64,000 bases of DNA from Paracoccus gahaiensis (GTDB lineage: Bacteria; Pseudomonadota; Alphaproteobacteria; Rhodobacterales; Rhodobacteraceae), in contig NZ_SUNI01000001.1 of NCBI RefSeq assembly GCF_005048225.1, positions 248,001 to 312,000 of the forward strand, read 5' to 3'. The notes beneath the pieces are model-generated. The model saw nothing but the letters and a program-made list of their open reading frames with translations. It had not been told where the DNA came from and did no database searches. Every line of letters begins with the position of its first letter. Position 1 is the stretch's first letter. The translations under genes were made by a program, and so were the position numbers. This document shows positions 35,985 to 44,389 of the stretch, one piece after another.

Positions 35985-36902
35985 ATGAACATCACCCTGC
36001 GCCAGCTGCGCTATTTCCTGGCCTTGGCCGATGCCGCGCATTTCACCCGCGCGGCCGAGGCGATCCATGTCAGCCAGCCCGCGCTGTCCATGCAGATTCG
36101 CGCGCTGGAGGATGTGGTGGGCGCCACGCTGGTCGAGCGGACCTCCTCGGGCGTCGTGCTGACCCCGCAGGGCCGGGCGCTGCAGGCCCATGCACTGCGG
36201 GTGCTGCAGGCGATGACCGATCTGGAACAGGGGCTGCGGCGCCCGGGGCAGGGCGGCCGGCTGATGCTGGGGATGATCCCCACGGTCGCGCCCTATCTGC
36301 TGCCCGAGGCGCTGCCCGTCCTGCGCGCCCGCGACATCGGCCGCGACCTGCATCTGCGCGAGGCCCAGACCGAGCGCCTGCTGGAGGAACTGGCGCAGGG
36401 CCGGCTGGATGCCATCGTCGTGGCCAGCCCCCCCGAGGATGCCCGGGTCGAGGCGGTCACGCTGTTCACCGACCATTTCCTGTTGGCGGGCAGCGCTTCG
36501 CGGGTGGCCGACCTGCATGCCCGCGCCGTGGCCCCGGGCGCGCTGGATCCGGGCCAGCTGCTGCTGCTGGACGAGGGGCATTGCCTGGGCGATCAGGCGC
36601 TGGAGGTCTGCGGGCTGAACCGGCGCAGCGCCCGGCTGGATCTGGGCGCGGCCTCGCTGGCGACGCTGTGCCGTCTGGCGGCGCAGGGGATGGGGCTGAC
36701 CTTCCTGCCCGAGATCGCGCGGCGTCAGGAACTGGCGGCCGCCCCCGGCCTGACCGCGATCCGCTTCGCCGAGCCGCAACCCGCGCGGCAGGTGATGCTG
36801 ATGCGCCGTGCCTCGACCCCGGCGCAGGGATGGTTCGACGATCTGGCGCAGGTCCTGCGGGCGGCGGCGCAGCCGCTGCTGGGGGGCGATCCGCAGGCAT
36901 GA
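35985..36902 (+). CDS. oxyR: hydrogen-peroxide regulator OxyR (LysR family)
   Basis: A 305-residue LysR-type regulator. The N-terminal winged helix-turn-helix (FTRAAEAIHVSQPALSMQIRALED, about residues 20-43) is followed by the effector domain. It contains GHCLGDQALEVCG with Cys200 and Cys209 at the eight-residue spacing of the OxyR disulfide switch. This makes OxyR far more likely than a generic LysR protein. Divergence from katA fits peroxide-dependent activation of catalase. The start MNITLRQLRYF matches the family. Confidence 0.93.
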   Translation: MNITLRQLRYFLALADAAHFTRAAEAIHVSQPALSMQIRALEDVVGATLVERTSSGVVLTPQGRALQAHALRVLQAMTDLEQGLRRPGQGGRLMLGMIPTVAPYLLPEALPVLRARDIGRDLHLREAQTERLLEELAQGRLDAIVVASPPEDARVEAVTLFTDHFLLAGSASRVADLHARAVAPGALDPGQLLLLDEGHCLGDQALEVCGLNRRSARLDLGAASLATLCRLAAQGMGLTFLPEIARRQELAAAPGLTAIRFAEPQPARQVMLMRRASTPAQGWFDDLAQVLRAAAQPLLGGDPQA

Positions 36903-36904
36903 CA

Positions 36905-36931
36905 AAGGGGCCGCGACAGTGGCGGCCCCTT
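36905..36931. terminator. bidirectional terminator between oxyR and the peroxiredoxin gene
   Basis: AAGGGGCCGC / GCGGCCCCTT, ten-base perfect arms with a seven-base loop, two bases after the oxyR stop and before the convergent peroxiredoxin stop. Confidence 0.7.
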
Positions 36932-36949
36932 CGCTTCAGGCAGGCGGTC

Positions 36950-37498
36950 TCAGGCGGGTTCGGACACCCGAGCGGTCTGCAGCCAAGCCAGCACCGCCTC
37001 GGGCGCGGTGGCGCCATAAGGATCCTCGTCGCAATCGTCGCAGCGGCCCGGCTCTTCGAACCAGGCCTCGACCACGCCGTCGTCGATGACGGCGGCATAG
37101 CGCCAGCTGCGCGGGCCGAAGCCCAGATTGTCCTTGCGCACCAGCATGCCGACGCGGTCGGTGAACTCGGCCGAGCCGTCGGGGATGACGGTGACGTTCT
37201 GCAGGTTCTGCGCCTTGGCCCATTGGTTCATGACGAAGCTGTCATTGACCGACAGGCAATAGATCGCGTCGATCCCCAGATCCTGCATCTGGCCGAAGGA
37301 TTTCTCGAAGCCGGGCAGCTGATAGGTCGAGCAGGTGGGCGTGAAGGCGCCGGGCAGCGAGAACAGCACCACGCGCTTGCCGGCGAAGTAATCGGCGGTG
37401 GTCATGTCCTGCCAGCGGAAGGGATTGGGCCCGTCCAGCGCGGCGTCGCGGATGCGGGTGCGGAAGGTGACGTCGGGCAGTTTCGATCCGGGTGTCAT
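36950..37498 (-). CDS. Prx5-type peroxiredoxin
   Basis: A 182-residue thiol peroxidase. The peroxidatic Cys56 lies in LPGAFTPTCSTYQLPGFEK, the Prx5 motif, with a second Cys in AIYCLSVNDSF. Near the C-terminus is a CDDCDEDPYGA segment typical of alphaproteobacterial members, which often take electrons from glutathione or glutaredoxin. It converges on oxyR, so its own promoter is on the other side, in 37499-37720. Placement beside katA/oxyR fits a peroxide-defence block. Confidence 0.9.
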   Translation of the reverse strand: MTPGSKLPDVTFRTRIRDAALDGPNPFRWQDMTTADYFAGKRVVLFSLPGAFTPTCSTYQLPGFEKSFGQMQDLGIDAIYCLSVNDSFVMNQWAKAQNLQNVTVIPDGSAEFTDRVGMLVRKDNLGFGPRSWRYAAVIDDGVVEAWFEEPGRCDDCDEDPYGATAPEAVLAWLQTARVSEPA

Positions 37499-37720
37499 CG
37501 GGGCTCCTGTCTGTAGGGGCATCGGCGGCGCGATGCGAAGGCTCCTCCCTTCGGGAAAAAGATAATGCCGCAGCGCGGCGACGGCAATGCCGCAGCTGCG
37601 CGATCGGGGCCGATCGGGGACCTTGCATGGCAGCCATGTTAGGCACGCCCCGGCCATGCGTTGCCAACTGGATGGAAACAGCCTATTTCTGCAGGAACCG
37701 CGACCGAAAGGACCACGACC

Positions 37721-38671
37721 TTGCGCGACCTCACCATCCCAGATCAGCGTCACCCGGAAAAGGCGCACCGTCCCGACCAGGCCCAGCCCAAGAAGCCGGA
37801 CTGGATCCGGGTCAAGGCGCCGACCTCGGCGGGCTACAAGGCGACGCGCGATCTCTTGCGCGAGAACCGCCTGTCCACCGTCTGCGAGGAAGCGGGCTGC
37901 CCCAATGTCGGCGAATGCTGGAGCCAGGGCCACGCCACCATGATGATCATGGGCGAGATCTGCACGCGCGGCTGCACCTTCTGCAACGTCGCCACCGGCA
38001 AGCCCACATCGCTGGACGCGTTCGAGCCGGGCCGCGTGGCCCATGCGGTCGCCAAGCTGGGACTGAACCATGTCGTCATCACCAGCGTCGACCGCGACGA
38101 TCTGGACGATGGCGGGGCGGATCACTTCGCCCAGACCATCCGCGCGATCCGCCACCGGTCGCCCGCGTCCACCATCGAGGTGCTGACGCCCGACTTCCTG
38201 AAATCGAAGCCCGGCGCGCTGGAGACGGTGGTCGAGGCGCGGCCCGATGTCTTCAACCACAACCTGGAAACGGTGCCGGGCCTCTATCCCTCGGTCCGGC
38301 CCGGTGCGCGCTATTTCCATTCGCTGCGCATCCTGCAGCGGATCAAGGAGCTGGACCCGACGATGTTCACCAAGTCGGGGATCATGGTGGGCTTGGGCGA
38401 GGATCGGCAGGGCGTTCTGCAGGTCATGGACGACATGCGCGCCGCCGATATCGACTTCATCACCATCGGCCAGTATCTGCAGCCCAGCCCCAAGCATCAC
38501 CGCGTCGACCGCTTCGTGACCCCCGAGGAATTCGCGGGCTACGAGAAGGCCGCCTATGGCAAGGGCTTCCTGATGGTCTCGGCCACGCCGCTGACGCGGT
38601 CGTCCTATCATGCGGGCGACGATTTCGCGCGGCTGCGCGACGCGCGGCTGGCGAAACTGGGCCGGGCCTGA
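37721..38671 (+). CDS. lipA: lipoyl synthase
   Basis: LipA is a radical-SAM enzyme that inserts two sulfurs into octanoyl groups on E2 and GcvH proteins. Counting from the proposed start, the auxiliary cluster Cys are 55, 60 and 66 ([12 protein letters not shown]) and the radical-SAM cluster Cys are 81, 85 and 88 (CTRGCTFC). The C-terminal Ser is in [14 protein letters not shown] start at 37721 is chosen because AAAGGA lies eight bases upstream and [18 protein letters not shown] fits homologues. An ATG at 37661 would add 20 unrelated residues. lipB is not in the window. Confidence 0.94.
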   Translation: MRDLTIPDQRHPEKAHRPDQAQPKKPDWIRVKAPTSAGYKATRDLLRENRLSTVCEEAGCPNVGECWSQGHATMMIMGEICTRGCTFCNVATGKPTSLDAFEPGRVAHAVAKLGLNHVVITSVDRDDLDDGGADHFAQTIRAIRHRSPASTIEVLTPDFLKSKPGALETVVEARPDVFNHNLETVPGLYPSVRPGARYFHSLRILQRIKELDPTMFTKSGIMVGLGEDRQGVLQVMDDMRAADIDFITIGQYLQPSPKHHRVDRFVTPEEFAGYEKAAYGKGFLMVSATPLTRSSYHAGDDFARLRDARLAKLGRA

Positions 38672-38790
38672 CGCGGGTCGTGCGCAACGGGGCAGGGGCT
38701 CCACATCTGTCTTGCAAATCCCTGCGGCGGGAATTACGCGTCGTCGGGTGATCCGCAGGGATCCCGCCGGAAGGGCGCTCGGGCAAGGCC

Positions 38791-38874
38791 GGGGGCGTGG
38801 CGGAATGGTAGACGCGACGGATTCAAAATCCGTTTCAGCAATGAGTGCCGGTTCGAGTCCGGCCGCCCCTACCA
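38791..38874 (+). tRNA. tRNA-Leu (anticodon CAA)
   Basis: A class II tRNA with a long variable arm. The acceptor GGGGGCG pairs with CGCCCCT (one G-T pair). The anticodon stem ACGGA/TCCGT has loop TTCAAAA, the T arm is GCCGG-TTCGAGT-CCGGC, and the CCA is encoded. The length is 84 bases. Confidence 0.95.
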
Positions 38875-38920
38875 CGCCCTTCCTTCTTTCCGATTCATGC
38901 AAAGATTTTCGTCGCCTGCG

Positions 38921-38946
38921 GGAACAATCCGACGCATGCCATTGTT
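38921..38946 (+). promoter_or_regulatory. possible stress-sigma promoter upstream of the DUF883 gene
   Basis: GGAAC-17-TGTT, close to the GGAAC-N-CGTT form of extracytoplasmic general-stress sigma factors in alphaproteobacteria, 43 bases before the DUF883-like gene. The match is short and the regulator is not identified. Confidence 0.3.
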
Positions 38947-38988
38947 TGTGTGACGAAGGTGACAAGACACCTATGAAAGGACAAGACC

Positions 38989-39420
38989 ATGGCACAGAAC
39001 CCGACCCTCGACGACGCCAAGCGCGACGCTCAGACCGCAACCAACGAGGCCAAGCGCGACCTGAAGGACGGCGCCCGCCGCGTGGCCGACGATGTGCGCG
39101 AGACCGCGAACGACCTGACCAACAATTCCGGCGCCGAGCGCCTGAAGGACCGTGGTGCAGCCTTGGCCGACGACGCCAAGGAAACCGGCCGCCAGTATGT
39201 CGAGCGCGCCCGTGAAACCAGCGCCGAATATGCCGAGAAGGCCCGTGCCGAGGCCGAGCGCCTGTACGAAGCCGGCCAGGAGAAGGCCCATGAGGTCGCG
39301 CATTACGCCGAAGAGCGTTATGACGAAGTGTCCGAAATGGTCCGTCGCAACCCGGCTCAGGCCTTGGGCATCGCGGCCGGTGTCGGCTTCCTCGTCGGCC
39401 TGCTGATGTCGCGTCGCTGA
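38989..39420 (+). CDS. DUF883 / YqjD-ElaB-like membrane-anchored stress protein
   Basis: A 143-residue protein: a long charged amphipathic helix rich in Ala, Glu, Lys and Arg (about 1-115), then RRNPAQALGIAAGVGFLVGLL and a terminal MSRR. This is the DUF883 layout, with one C-terminal membrane segment. E. coli YqjD and ElaB bind ribosomes at the inner membrane in stationary phase; that role is inferred here. It is followed 10 bases later by a holin-like membrane protein, as yqjD is followed by yqjE in E. coli. Confidence 0.82.
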   Translation: MAQNPTLDDAKRDAQTATNEAKRDLKDGARRVADDVRETANDLTNNSGAERLKDRGAALADDAKETGRQYVERARETSAEYAEKARAEAERLYEAGQEKAHEVAHYAEERYDEVSEMVRRNPAQALGIAAGVGFLVGLLMSRR

Positions 39421-39430
39421 GGTCGGGCAT

Positions 39431-40096
39431 ATGTTCGATTTCGCCCGACGCATTCAACTGGCTGTCGGCGATACGGTACGGCGCGCGGCTCTCAAGGTCG
39501 CCGCCGGAGTTGCCGGACTGATCGCGGCGGGTTTCCTGCTGGCGGCGCTCTGGTCCTTCTTGGCGAACGAGCTTGACTGGGGATCGACCTTGGCCTCGCT
39601 GGCCGTGGGGGGCGCGCTTCTTCTGATCGCGGGCATCCTGATCGCCGTCTCGTCGCGTCGCAAGCATGAGATGCCGACGACCGACGATCTGAAGCGCGAA
39701 GTCGAGGCCCGCGTGTCTCTGGCGACCGATGCCGCCGTGACACGGGCCCGGACCGAAGCCTCGCGCATGGTGGACATGGCCGAGACCAAGGCCCATTCGC
39801 TGATGGATCAGGCCTCGTACCGCGCCACCAAGCTGGCTGGCGATGCCGAGCGCACGGTCTTTGGCGGGTTCCGCGACACGGTCCGTGCGGTCGGTCTGGA
39901 CAGCGAGACGCGGCAGGCTGCCGGACGTCGCGTCCAGTCAGGGACGCAGCAGGTCAAGCAGGCGGCGAACTCCAACGTCGGCAGCATGGCCAAGCTTTTC
40001 GGAGCCTTTGCGGTCGGCGTCACGCTGGCGGCCAAGATCCAGGAAAGCCGCAACGCGGATCCGGCCTATGACTATGATCCCGACGATCTGATCTGA
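39431..40096 (+). CDS. phage-holin-family (YqjE-like) membrane protein with long C-terminal region
   Basis: A 221-residue inner-membrane protein. Two helices near the N-terminus (about residues 21-45 and 53-74) match the holin-superfamily III/YqjE hairpin. The rest is an Ala/Arg/Thr-rich helical region ending in an acidic AYDYDPDDLI tail. The name reflects fold only; no lytic genes are near. Close coupling to the DUF883 gene suggests a joint membrane-stress role. Confidence 0.72.
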   Translation: MFDFARRIQLAVGDTVRRAALKVAAGVAGLIAAGFLLAALWSFLANELDWGSTLASLAVGGALLLIAGILIAVSSRRKHEMPTTDDLKREVEARVSLATDAAVTRARTEASRMVDMAETKAHSLMDQASYRATKLAGDAERTVFGGFRDTVRAVGLDSETRQAAGRRVQSGTQQVKQAANSNVGSMAKLFGAFAVGVTLAAKIQESRNADPAYDYDPDDLI

Positions 40097-40100
40097 CGAG

Positions 40101-40125
40101 AAAGGGCGCCAATGGCGCCCTTTTT
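40101..40125. terminator. rho-independent terminator after the holin-like gene
   Basis: AAAGGGCGCC-AAT-GGCGCCCTTT with a T-run of five. The A-run on the opposite side lets it also end the convergent grxD transcript. Confidence 0.8.
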
Positions 40126-40149
40126 CACATCCGGCTTGCAGATCTCGGA

Positions 40150-40512
40150 TCAGGCGTTCGCTTCGCGGATCTTGTCCGCCGCCGCCTGATCGAAGACCAC
40201 ACCCTGCTTCGAGAACAGCTGGTCCAGCTCGCCCGAGAGGGTCATCTCGGTGATGATGTCACACCCGCCGACGAACTCGCCCTTGACGTAAAGCTGGGGG
40301 ATGGTCGGCCAGTCCGAGAATTCCTTGATGCCCTGACGGACATCGGCATCCGACAACACGTCCACATCCTGGAACGGCACGCCCATATAGTTCAGCACGC
40401 CCGCGACGCGGCTGGAAAATCCGCATTGCGGCATTTCCTTGGTGCCCTTCATGAACAGCACCACATCATTGCTGTCGATCATACCCTGGATACGGTTGGT
40501 CACGTCACTCAT
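40150..40512 (-). CDS. grxD: monothiol glutaredoxin (Grx4 type)
   Basis: A 120-residue CGFS glutaredoxin. The active site is MPQCGFSSR with Cys30, and the glutathione-contacting [19 protein letters not shown] follows. Such proteins carry [2Fe-2S] clusters rather than reduce disulfides and work with BolA partners. bolA is the next gene upstream on the same strand (72-base gap). The second of two adjacent ATGs is chosen for seven-base spacing from AAGGAG. Confidence 0.94.
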   Translation of the reverse strand: MSDVTNRIQGMIDSNDVVLFMKGTKEMPQCGFSSRVAGVLNYMGVPFQDVDVLSDADVRQGIKEFSDWPTIPQLYVKGEFVGGCDIITEMTLSGELDQLFSKQGVVFDQAAADKIREANA

Positions 40513-40584
40513 CATGACACTCCTTTTTCTCGGTCAAGGACCTGCCCGAGGCAGGCCGGAAATCTATGGCGGGGCAGGGTGCGG

Positions 40585-40827
40585 TCAGTCGGGCGCCTTG
40601 GTTGTCAGGGCCAGTGCGTGCAGTTCCCCGGAGGGGCCGTCCATCTTGCCCTGCAGGGCCGCATAGACGGCGCGCTGCTGCTGCACCCGGTTCATGCCGC
40701 GAAAGGCTTCGTCGATGACCTCGGCGGCGTAATGGTTGCCGTCGCCCGCCAGATCGGTGATCGTGATCTTGGCGGTGGGGAACGAGACCCTGATCAGGGC
40801 TTCGATATCATGCGCTTCCATGGCCAT
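40585..40827 (-). CDS. bolA: BolA family protein
   Basis: An 80-residue BolA-fold protein with the family helix-turn-helix-like core: the HYAAEVIDEAFRGMNRVQQQRAVYAAL segment starts near residue 32, and a conserved His is in GELHALALTTKAP. BolA proteins bind CGFS glutaredoxins through a shared cluster; the adjacent grxD fits. The start MAMEAHDIE is chosen because longer upstream frames have no family similarity. Its size is like IbaG/BolA2. Confidence 0.9.
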   Translation of the reverse strand: MAMEAHDIEALIRVSFPTAKITITDLAGDGNHYAAEVIDEAFRGMNRVQQQRAVYAALQGKMDGPSGELHALALTTKAPD

Positions 40828-40948
40828 GAGGGGATCCTTGTCTGTGCTTGCCTCAGATGTAGGGGATGGTGCGGCCCCCCGCAAGGCCGACACGGAAACG
40901 GCCGCGCCCCGGGGGGCACGGCCGTCGGGCATCCGCGTGGGGTGCCGT

Positions 40949-41116
40949 TTACTGGGTGGCGCTGACCGCACCCACGGTGCCGCCGACGGCCGCGCCGACC
41001 GGCCCGCCGACAGCCGCGCCGCCAAGACCGCCCGTCGCCGCGCGCTCGCCGACCGTGGTCCCGCAGGCCGACAGGGCCAGAATTGCAACAAGAAGTCCGG
41101 CTTTTGCAGAGGTCAT
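40949..41116 (-). CDS. small glycine-zipper lipoprotein
   Basis: A 55-residue exported lipoprotein. The lipobox LSAC is at residues 15-18 after a short hydrophobic leader. The mature part is a glycine zipper (GGLGGAAVGGPVGAAVGGTVG) of the type that packs in membranes. AAGGA lies eight bases before the ATG. Function unknown; such proteins are common in alphaproteobacterial envelopes. Confidence 0.75.
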   Translation of the reverse strand: MTSAKAGLLVAILALSACGTTVGERAATGGLGGAAVGGPVGAAVGGTVGAVSATQ

Positions 41117-41200
41117 GAGGGTGATCCTTATCTGAACAGATTGTTTCTCCTGCAGACAGACGCCGCAACCAAGCCGGAGGTTCCCGAACCGGGCAGCCAT

Positions 41201-41224
41201 GCCCCTTGGGGGTCGGGGCTTTTT
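41201..41224 (+). terminator. rightward terminator-like hairpin in the argO leader
   Basis: GCCCC-9-GGGGC followed by five Ts, lying 78 bases before argO with no rightward gene ahead of it. A second small stem (GGTT-CCCG-AACC) is at about 41179-41190. It looks like a leader attenuator or the end of a small RNA. Confidence 0.5.
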
Positions 41225-41301
41225 CAAGGTGGCAAGAAGGGCTTTTCCTCAGGCCGTCAAACCCGGTAAAGCGGATCCTGTCGTGAAACAGGGTGGCCCG
41301 G

Positions 41302-41913
41302 ATGAACCTGAGCGTCTTCATGACCGGCCTGCTGACCGGTCTCAGCCTCATCCTGGCGATCGGTGCGCAGAACGCCTTCGTGTTGCGCCAGGGGCTGCGG
41401 GGCGAGCATGTCCTGGCGGTCTGCCTGACCTGTGCCGTCTCGGACGCGCTGCTGATCTTGCTGGGTGTGACCAGCTTCGGTTAAATCGCGCAGGTGCTGC
41501 CTTGGCTGGCGCCGGTCATGCGCTATGCAGGCGCGGCCTTCCTGATCTGGTACGGGGCACGAAGCCTGAAGGCCGCGCTGCGGTCGCAGGAGGCGCTGGT
41601 CATCGGCACCGAACGTCCGGCCGCGGGACTAGGCCGGACCGTGCTGGCGTGCCTCGCCATCACCTGGCTGAACCCGCATGTTTATCTGGATACGGTCGTT
41701 CTACTGGGCACAATTTCGACCCGTTTTGTCGGGAATACGGACTCCTTCGCGGCAGGCGCGGTGTCGGGTTCGTTTCTGTTCTTCTTTTCGCTCGGCTATG
41801 GCTCGGCCTGGCTGCGCCCGATCTTTGCCAGCCCGGCGGCCTGGCGGATCCTGGAAGCCGTCATCGCGATCGTCATGTGGGCCATCGCGGTCAAGCTGGT
41901 TCTGGGCGCGTGA
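41302..41913 (+). pseudogene. argO: argO/lysE-type arginine-lysine exporter gene with in-frame stop
   Basis: The reading frame encodes an ArgO-like exporter in two parts. The first (LILAIGAQNAFVLRQGLRG ... LLGVTSFG) and the second (LPWLAPVMRYAGAAFLIWYGARS ... TWLNPHVYLDTVVLLG ... MWAIAVKLVLGA) are in the same frame, split by one TAA at 41482-41484. Changing that codon to GAA would restore about 203 residues, the family length. A truncated 60-residue product cannot form the six-helix exporter. Either a true nonsense mutation or a sequencing error. A GTG at 41293 is an alternative start. Confidence 0.8.
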
Positions 41914-42046
41914 CCGGGTGAGCCACAGCGTGTCGAAACCGGAGGCGAGATGACGGGATGTATGGCCACACATCCTTGACTGTCAAAGGCTGCCAGACGT
42001 CGATCTGGCGCAATGGAGAAGAGGGCCCGGCCCTTCTGCATCATGT

Positions 42047-43686
42047 TGTCACCAAGTTAAAACGTCGCGTGTTCCGCCATTTAGAAATGTCGCTGCCGGT
42101 GCGGATAGGCGCTGAGCCGGCCCCGGCCCGCTCTCTCCATCAAGGGCCGTAGGGATGGGGCCGGCGGTGGCGGTGGCGGCGATTGCAAGTGCCACTACCG
42201 ATAATTTACCTCCACACTGACACGGTCATTCTGCTGGCGGTGAGGGCATGACGAGAGCGTCCGCCGCGCGACGCTCGGCGCGCTTTTCGACCCATCCCTT
42301 TCTGCCGCGATGCGCGTTCCCCTTCAGCGCGTAGCGGCTGCGCTGTTTGCCAACTGGTCCGACCTTCGGGGGGGCAACCTCCTGCCCGGCCATTACATGG
42401 GCCAAAACCTCGCTTAAGCGTTTGTTCTCGGTCACGGCGGCATGGGTAACCCGCTGCTGCGCAGGATCGAAGATGCGATAGGGTAGCGCAATACCCTTCC
42501 ATCGGATCTCGAAAGGCCGGTCTGCATAGGCGTAGGTCTCGACATATCAGCCGATCGCACTGCGCGCATGCTCGCTGTCATCGAGAATGAACTTTCGGCG
42601 CTCGTAATGCACCACGAGGCTCGCTCCGACCTGCCGCTGGTCGCGAACGCAGAGGATCTCGGCCAGGCGCGACGCGGGCAGATTGAGGGGCCGATGGAGG
42701 TTGTCGGGCCGGGCAGGGGGATGGGCAAAGCGCAGGTTATGCTGCGCGATGAAGCCCGGCAGGAAAGCATTGCCCGCCTCTATGTCGCTGATCCCGGCCA
42801 GCCGCAATTCCTTGACCAGCCGGTCCTGCAGTGTCCGATTGGCGCGCTCTACGCGGCCCTTGGCCTGGCTACTGTTCGCGCAGAGGATCTCGATGTTCAG
42901 CTCGCAGGGCGCCCGGCCAAATTGCGTCATCCCGTGCCCGCTCCGGGGCTCGGGGCGGTTCACGCGGAAGACGCTGTGCTTGTCGGAATAGAAGGCTACC
43001 GGCAGTCCGTGGTCGTGCAGGTAATCTGACAGGGATGAAAAGTAGCTCTCGGTCGATTCCGAGGGCACGAAGCGCAGTTGCATGAGAGTTCCGGTCGCAT
43101 CGTCAATGAAGACCAGCAAGGTGCAGGCGGGACCGCGATCCTCGAACCAGCGGTGTTCCGAGCCGTCGATCTGGATCAACTCACCCAGGGATTCACGCCG
43201 CAATCGGGGCTGATGCACGCGGCGCCGTTGCGCGCGGCTCTTCCAGATCCCATCCGCTATCATCCATTTGCGCAGCGTTTCCGACGAGACATGGATGCCA
43301 TGCCGTTCGGCCAGCATCTCCGTGGCCAGTGTCGGGCCGAAATCCGGGTAGTTGGTGCGGATCAGCGACAGGATATAGTCGCGCTTCAGATCGCTGATGC
43401 GGTTGCTGGAGGGACGGCCTCGCAGTTTGTGGCGCACGGCCAATGCGCCCTCAGCACGAACTTCTCGGATCAACCGCTGCACCTGGCGTTGGCTCAGATT
43501 CAAGACATGCGCTGCCGTGACCGTGCGCAGGCTGCCATCCAGCACCTGCGCTAGCACATCAATGCGTTGAAGCTCGTGTTCGCTCATCAGAACAAGTCCC
43601 ATGTCGAAAGCCCTCGTGCGATGCTGCTCAGCGCAGCGTCATCCGTCAGGGAAGAGGCGACAAATCAACTTTGCCAGTTCGCGACA
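42047..43686. mobile_element. decayed ISNCY-type insertion sequence
   Basis: A DDE transposase gene lies between two ends that both begin TGTC reading inward (42047 on plus, 43686 on minus) and match at 13 of the first 21 bases as an imperfect inverted repeat. No target duplication is seen, so the limits are provisional. The left part of the 312-base gap 41914-42225 is featureless apart from this end. Confidence 0.5.
42226..43602 (-). pseudogene. ISNCY-family transposase gene with in-frame stop
   Basis: An N-terminal helix-turn-helix (HVLNLSQRQVQRLIREVR), an integrase-core domain with Asp in IDGSEHRW, Asp in YSDKHSVF and Glu in KGRVERANR. The first 351 codons end at TGA 42547-42549 after HARSAIG. 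The same frame then continues YVETYAYADRPFEIRWKGIA to a natural end at 42226, giving about 458 codons in all. A single change to CGA would restore it. The catalytic triad is complete in the truncated form, but the basic C-terminus is lost. Confidence 0.8.
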
Positions 43687-43833
43687 ATCCTACTTTGGTT
43701 CTACAAACTATTTGTGGAATAATCTGTATTATGTCATATCAGGACATATCCCCGTTCCCCGTTCGACCAATTTGCAGCTTGCTGCCGTCCGGCTGGTCTT
43801 CCAAGATCGTCCCGACATCTTCAGGAGAATAGC

Positions 43834-44388
43834 ATGGCCGTCTCGCCACCCGTCTGTGATTTCGGCGCAGCCTGGCATGAGTTCGCGCTGCCTGCGGGCG
43901 ACGGACAGGTCCTGACGCTGGCGGAGGTGGCGGGACCGCGTGGCACGCTGATCATGTTCATCTGCAACCATTGTCCCTATGTCCGCGCCATCCTCGACCG
44001 GATCGTGCGGGATGCACATGCGCTGATGGATCAGGGCATCGGCGTCGTGGCGATCTCGTCCAATGATGCCAGCGCCTATCCCCAGGACGGCCCGGCCCAG
44101 ATGGCCGAGCTGGCCCGTGACGCCGGGTTCCGGTTTCCCTATCTGCATGACGAGACGCAACAGGTCGCCCGGGCCTATGGCGCCGAATGCACGCCGGATT
44201 TCTTCGGCTACAACGCCCAAGGCCGGTTGCAGTATCGCGGGCGGCTGGATGCGTCGGGTCGCGCGCCGGCCCCGCCCGAGGCGCGCCGCGATCTGTACGA
44301 GGCGATGATGATGATTGCCGAGACCGGATCCGGGCCCCGCGACCAGGTGGCCTCGATGGGATGCTCGATCAAATGGAAGGCTGCCTGA
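43834..44388 (+). CDS. thioredoxin-fold (AhpC/TSA-like) protein
   Basis: A 184-residue cytoplasmic redoxin. The active-site region is MFICNHCPYVRAI with Cys44 and Cys47 (CxxC), and ECTPDFFGYN supplies the cis-Pro loop. Members of this group are annotated as thioredoxin-family or peroxiredoxin-like; the substrate is unknown. It follows the AT-rich 43687-43833 stretch beyond the insertion sequence, where its promoter must lie. The gph gene starts one base after its stop. Confidence 0.83.
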   Translation: MAVSPPVCDFGAAWHEFALPAGDGQVLTLAEVAGPRGTLIMFICNHCPYVRAILDRIVRDAHALMDQGIGVVAISSNDASAYPQDGPAQMAELARDAGFRFPYLHDETQQVARAYGAECTPDFFGYNAQGRLQYRGRLDASGRAPAPPEARRDLYEAMMMIAETGSGPRDQVASMGCSIKWKAA

Positions 44389-44389
44389 C

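Noticed and set aside
37560-37660. Repeated AATGCCGCAGC and a CATGGC-A-GCCATG dyad upstream of lipA
   Set aside because: Short, GC-rich and without clear placement relative to a promoter; not strong enough to report as a site.
36950-39796. A 948-codon leftward open frame
   Set aside because: Only its last part (from 37498) is the peroxiredoxin; the rest runs antisense to lipA, tRNA-Leu and the DUF883 gene.
41958-42152. A 64-codon rightward open frame between argO and the insertion sequence
   Set aside because: No ribosome site, no family, and it overlaps the inferred element end.
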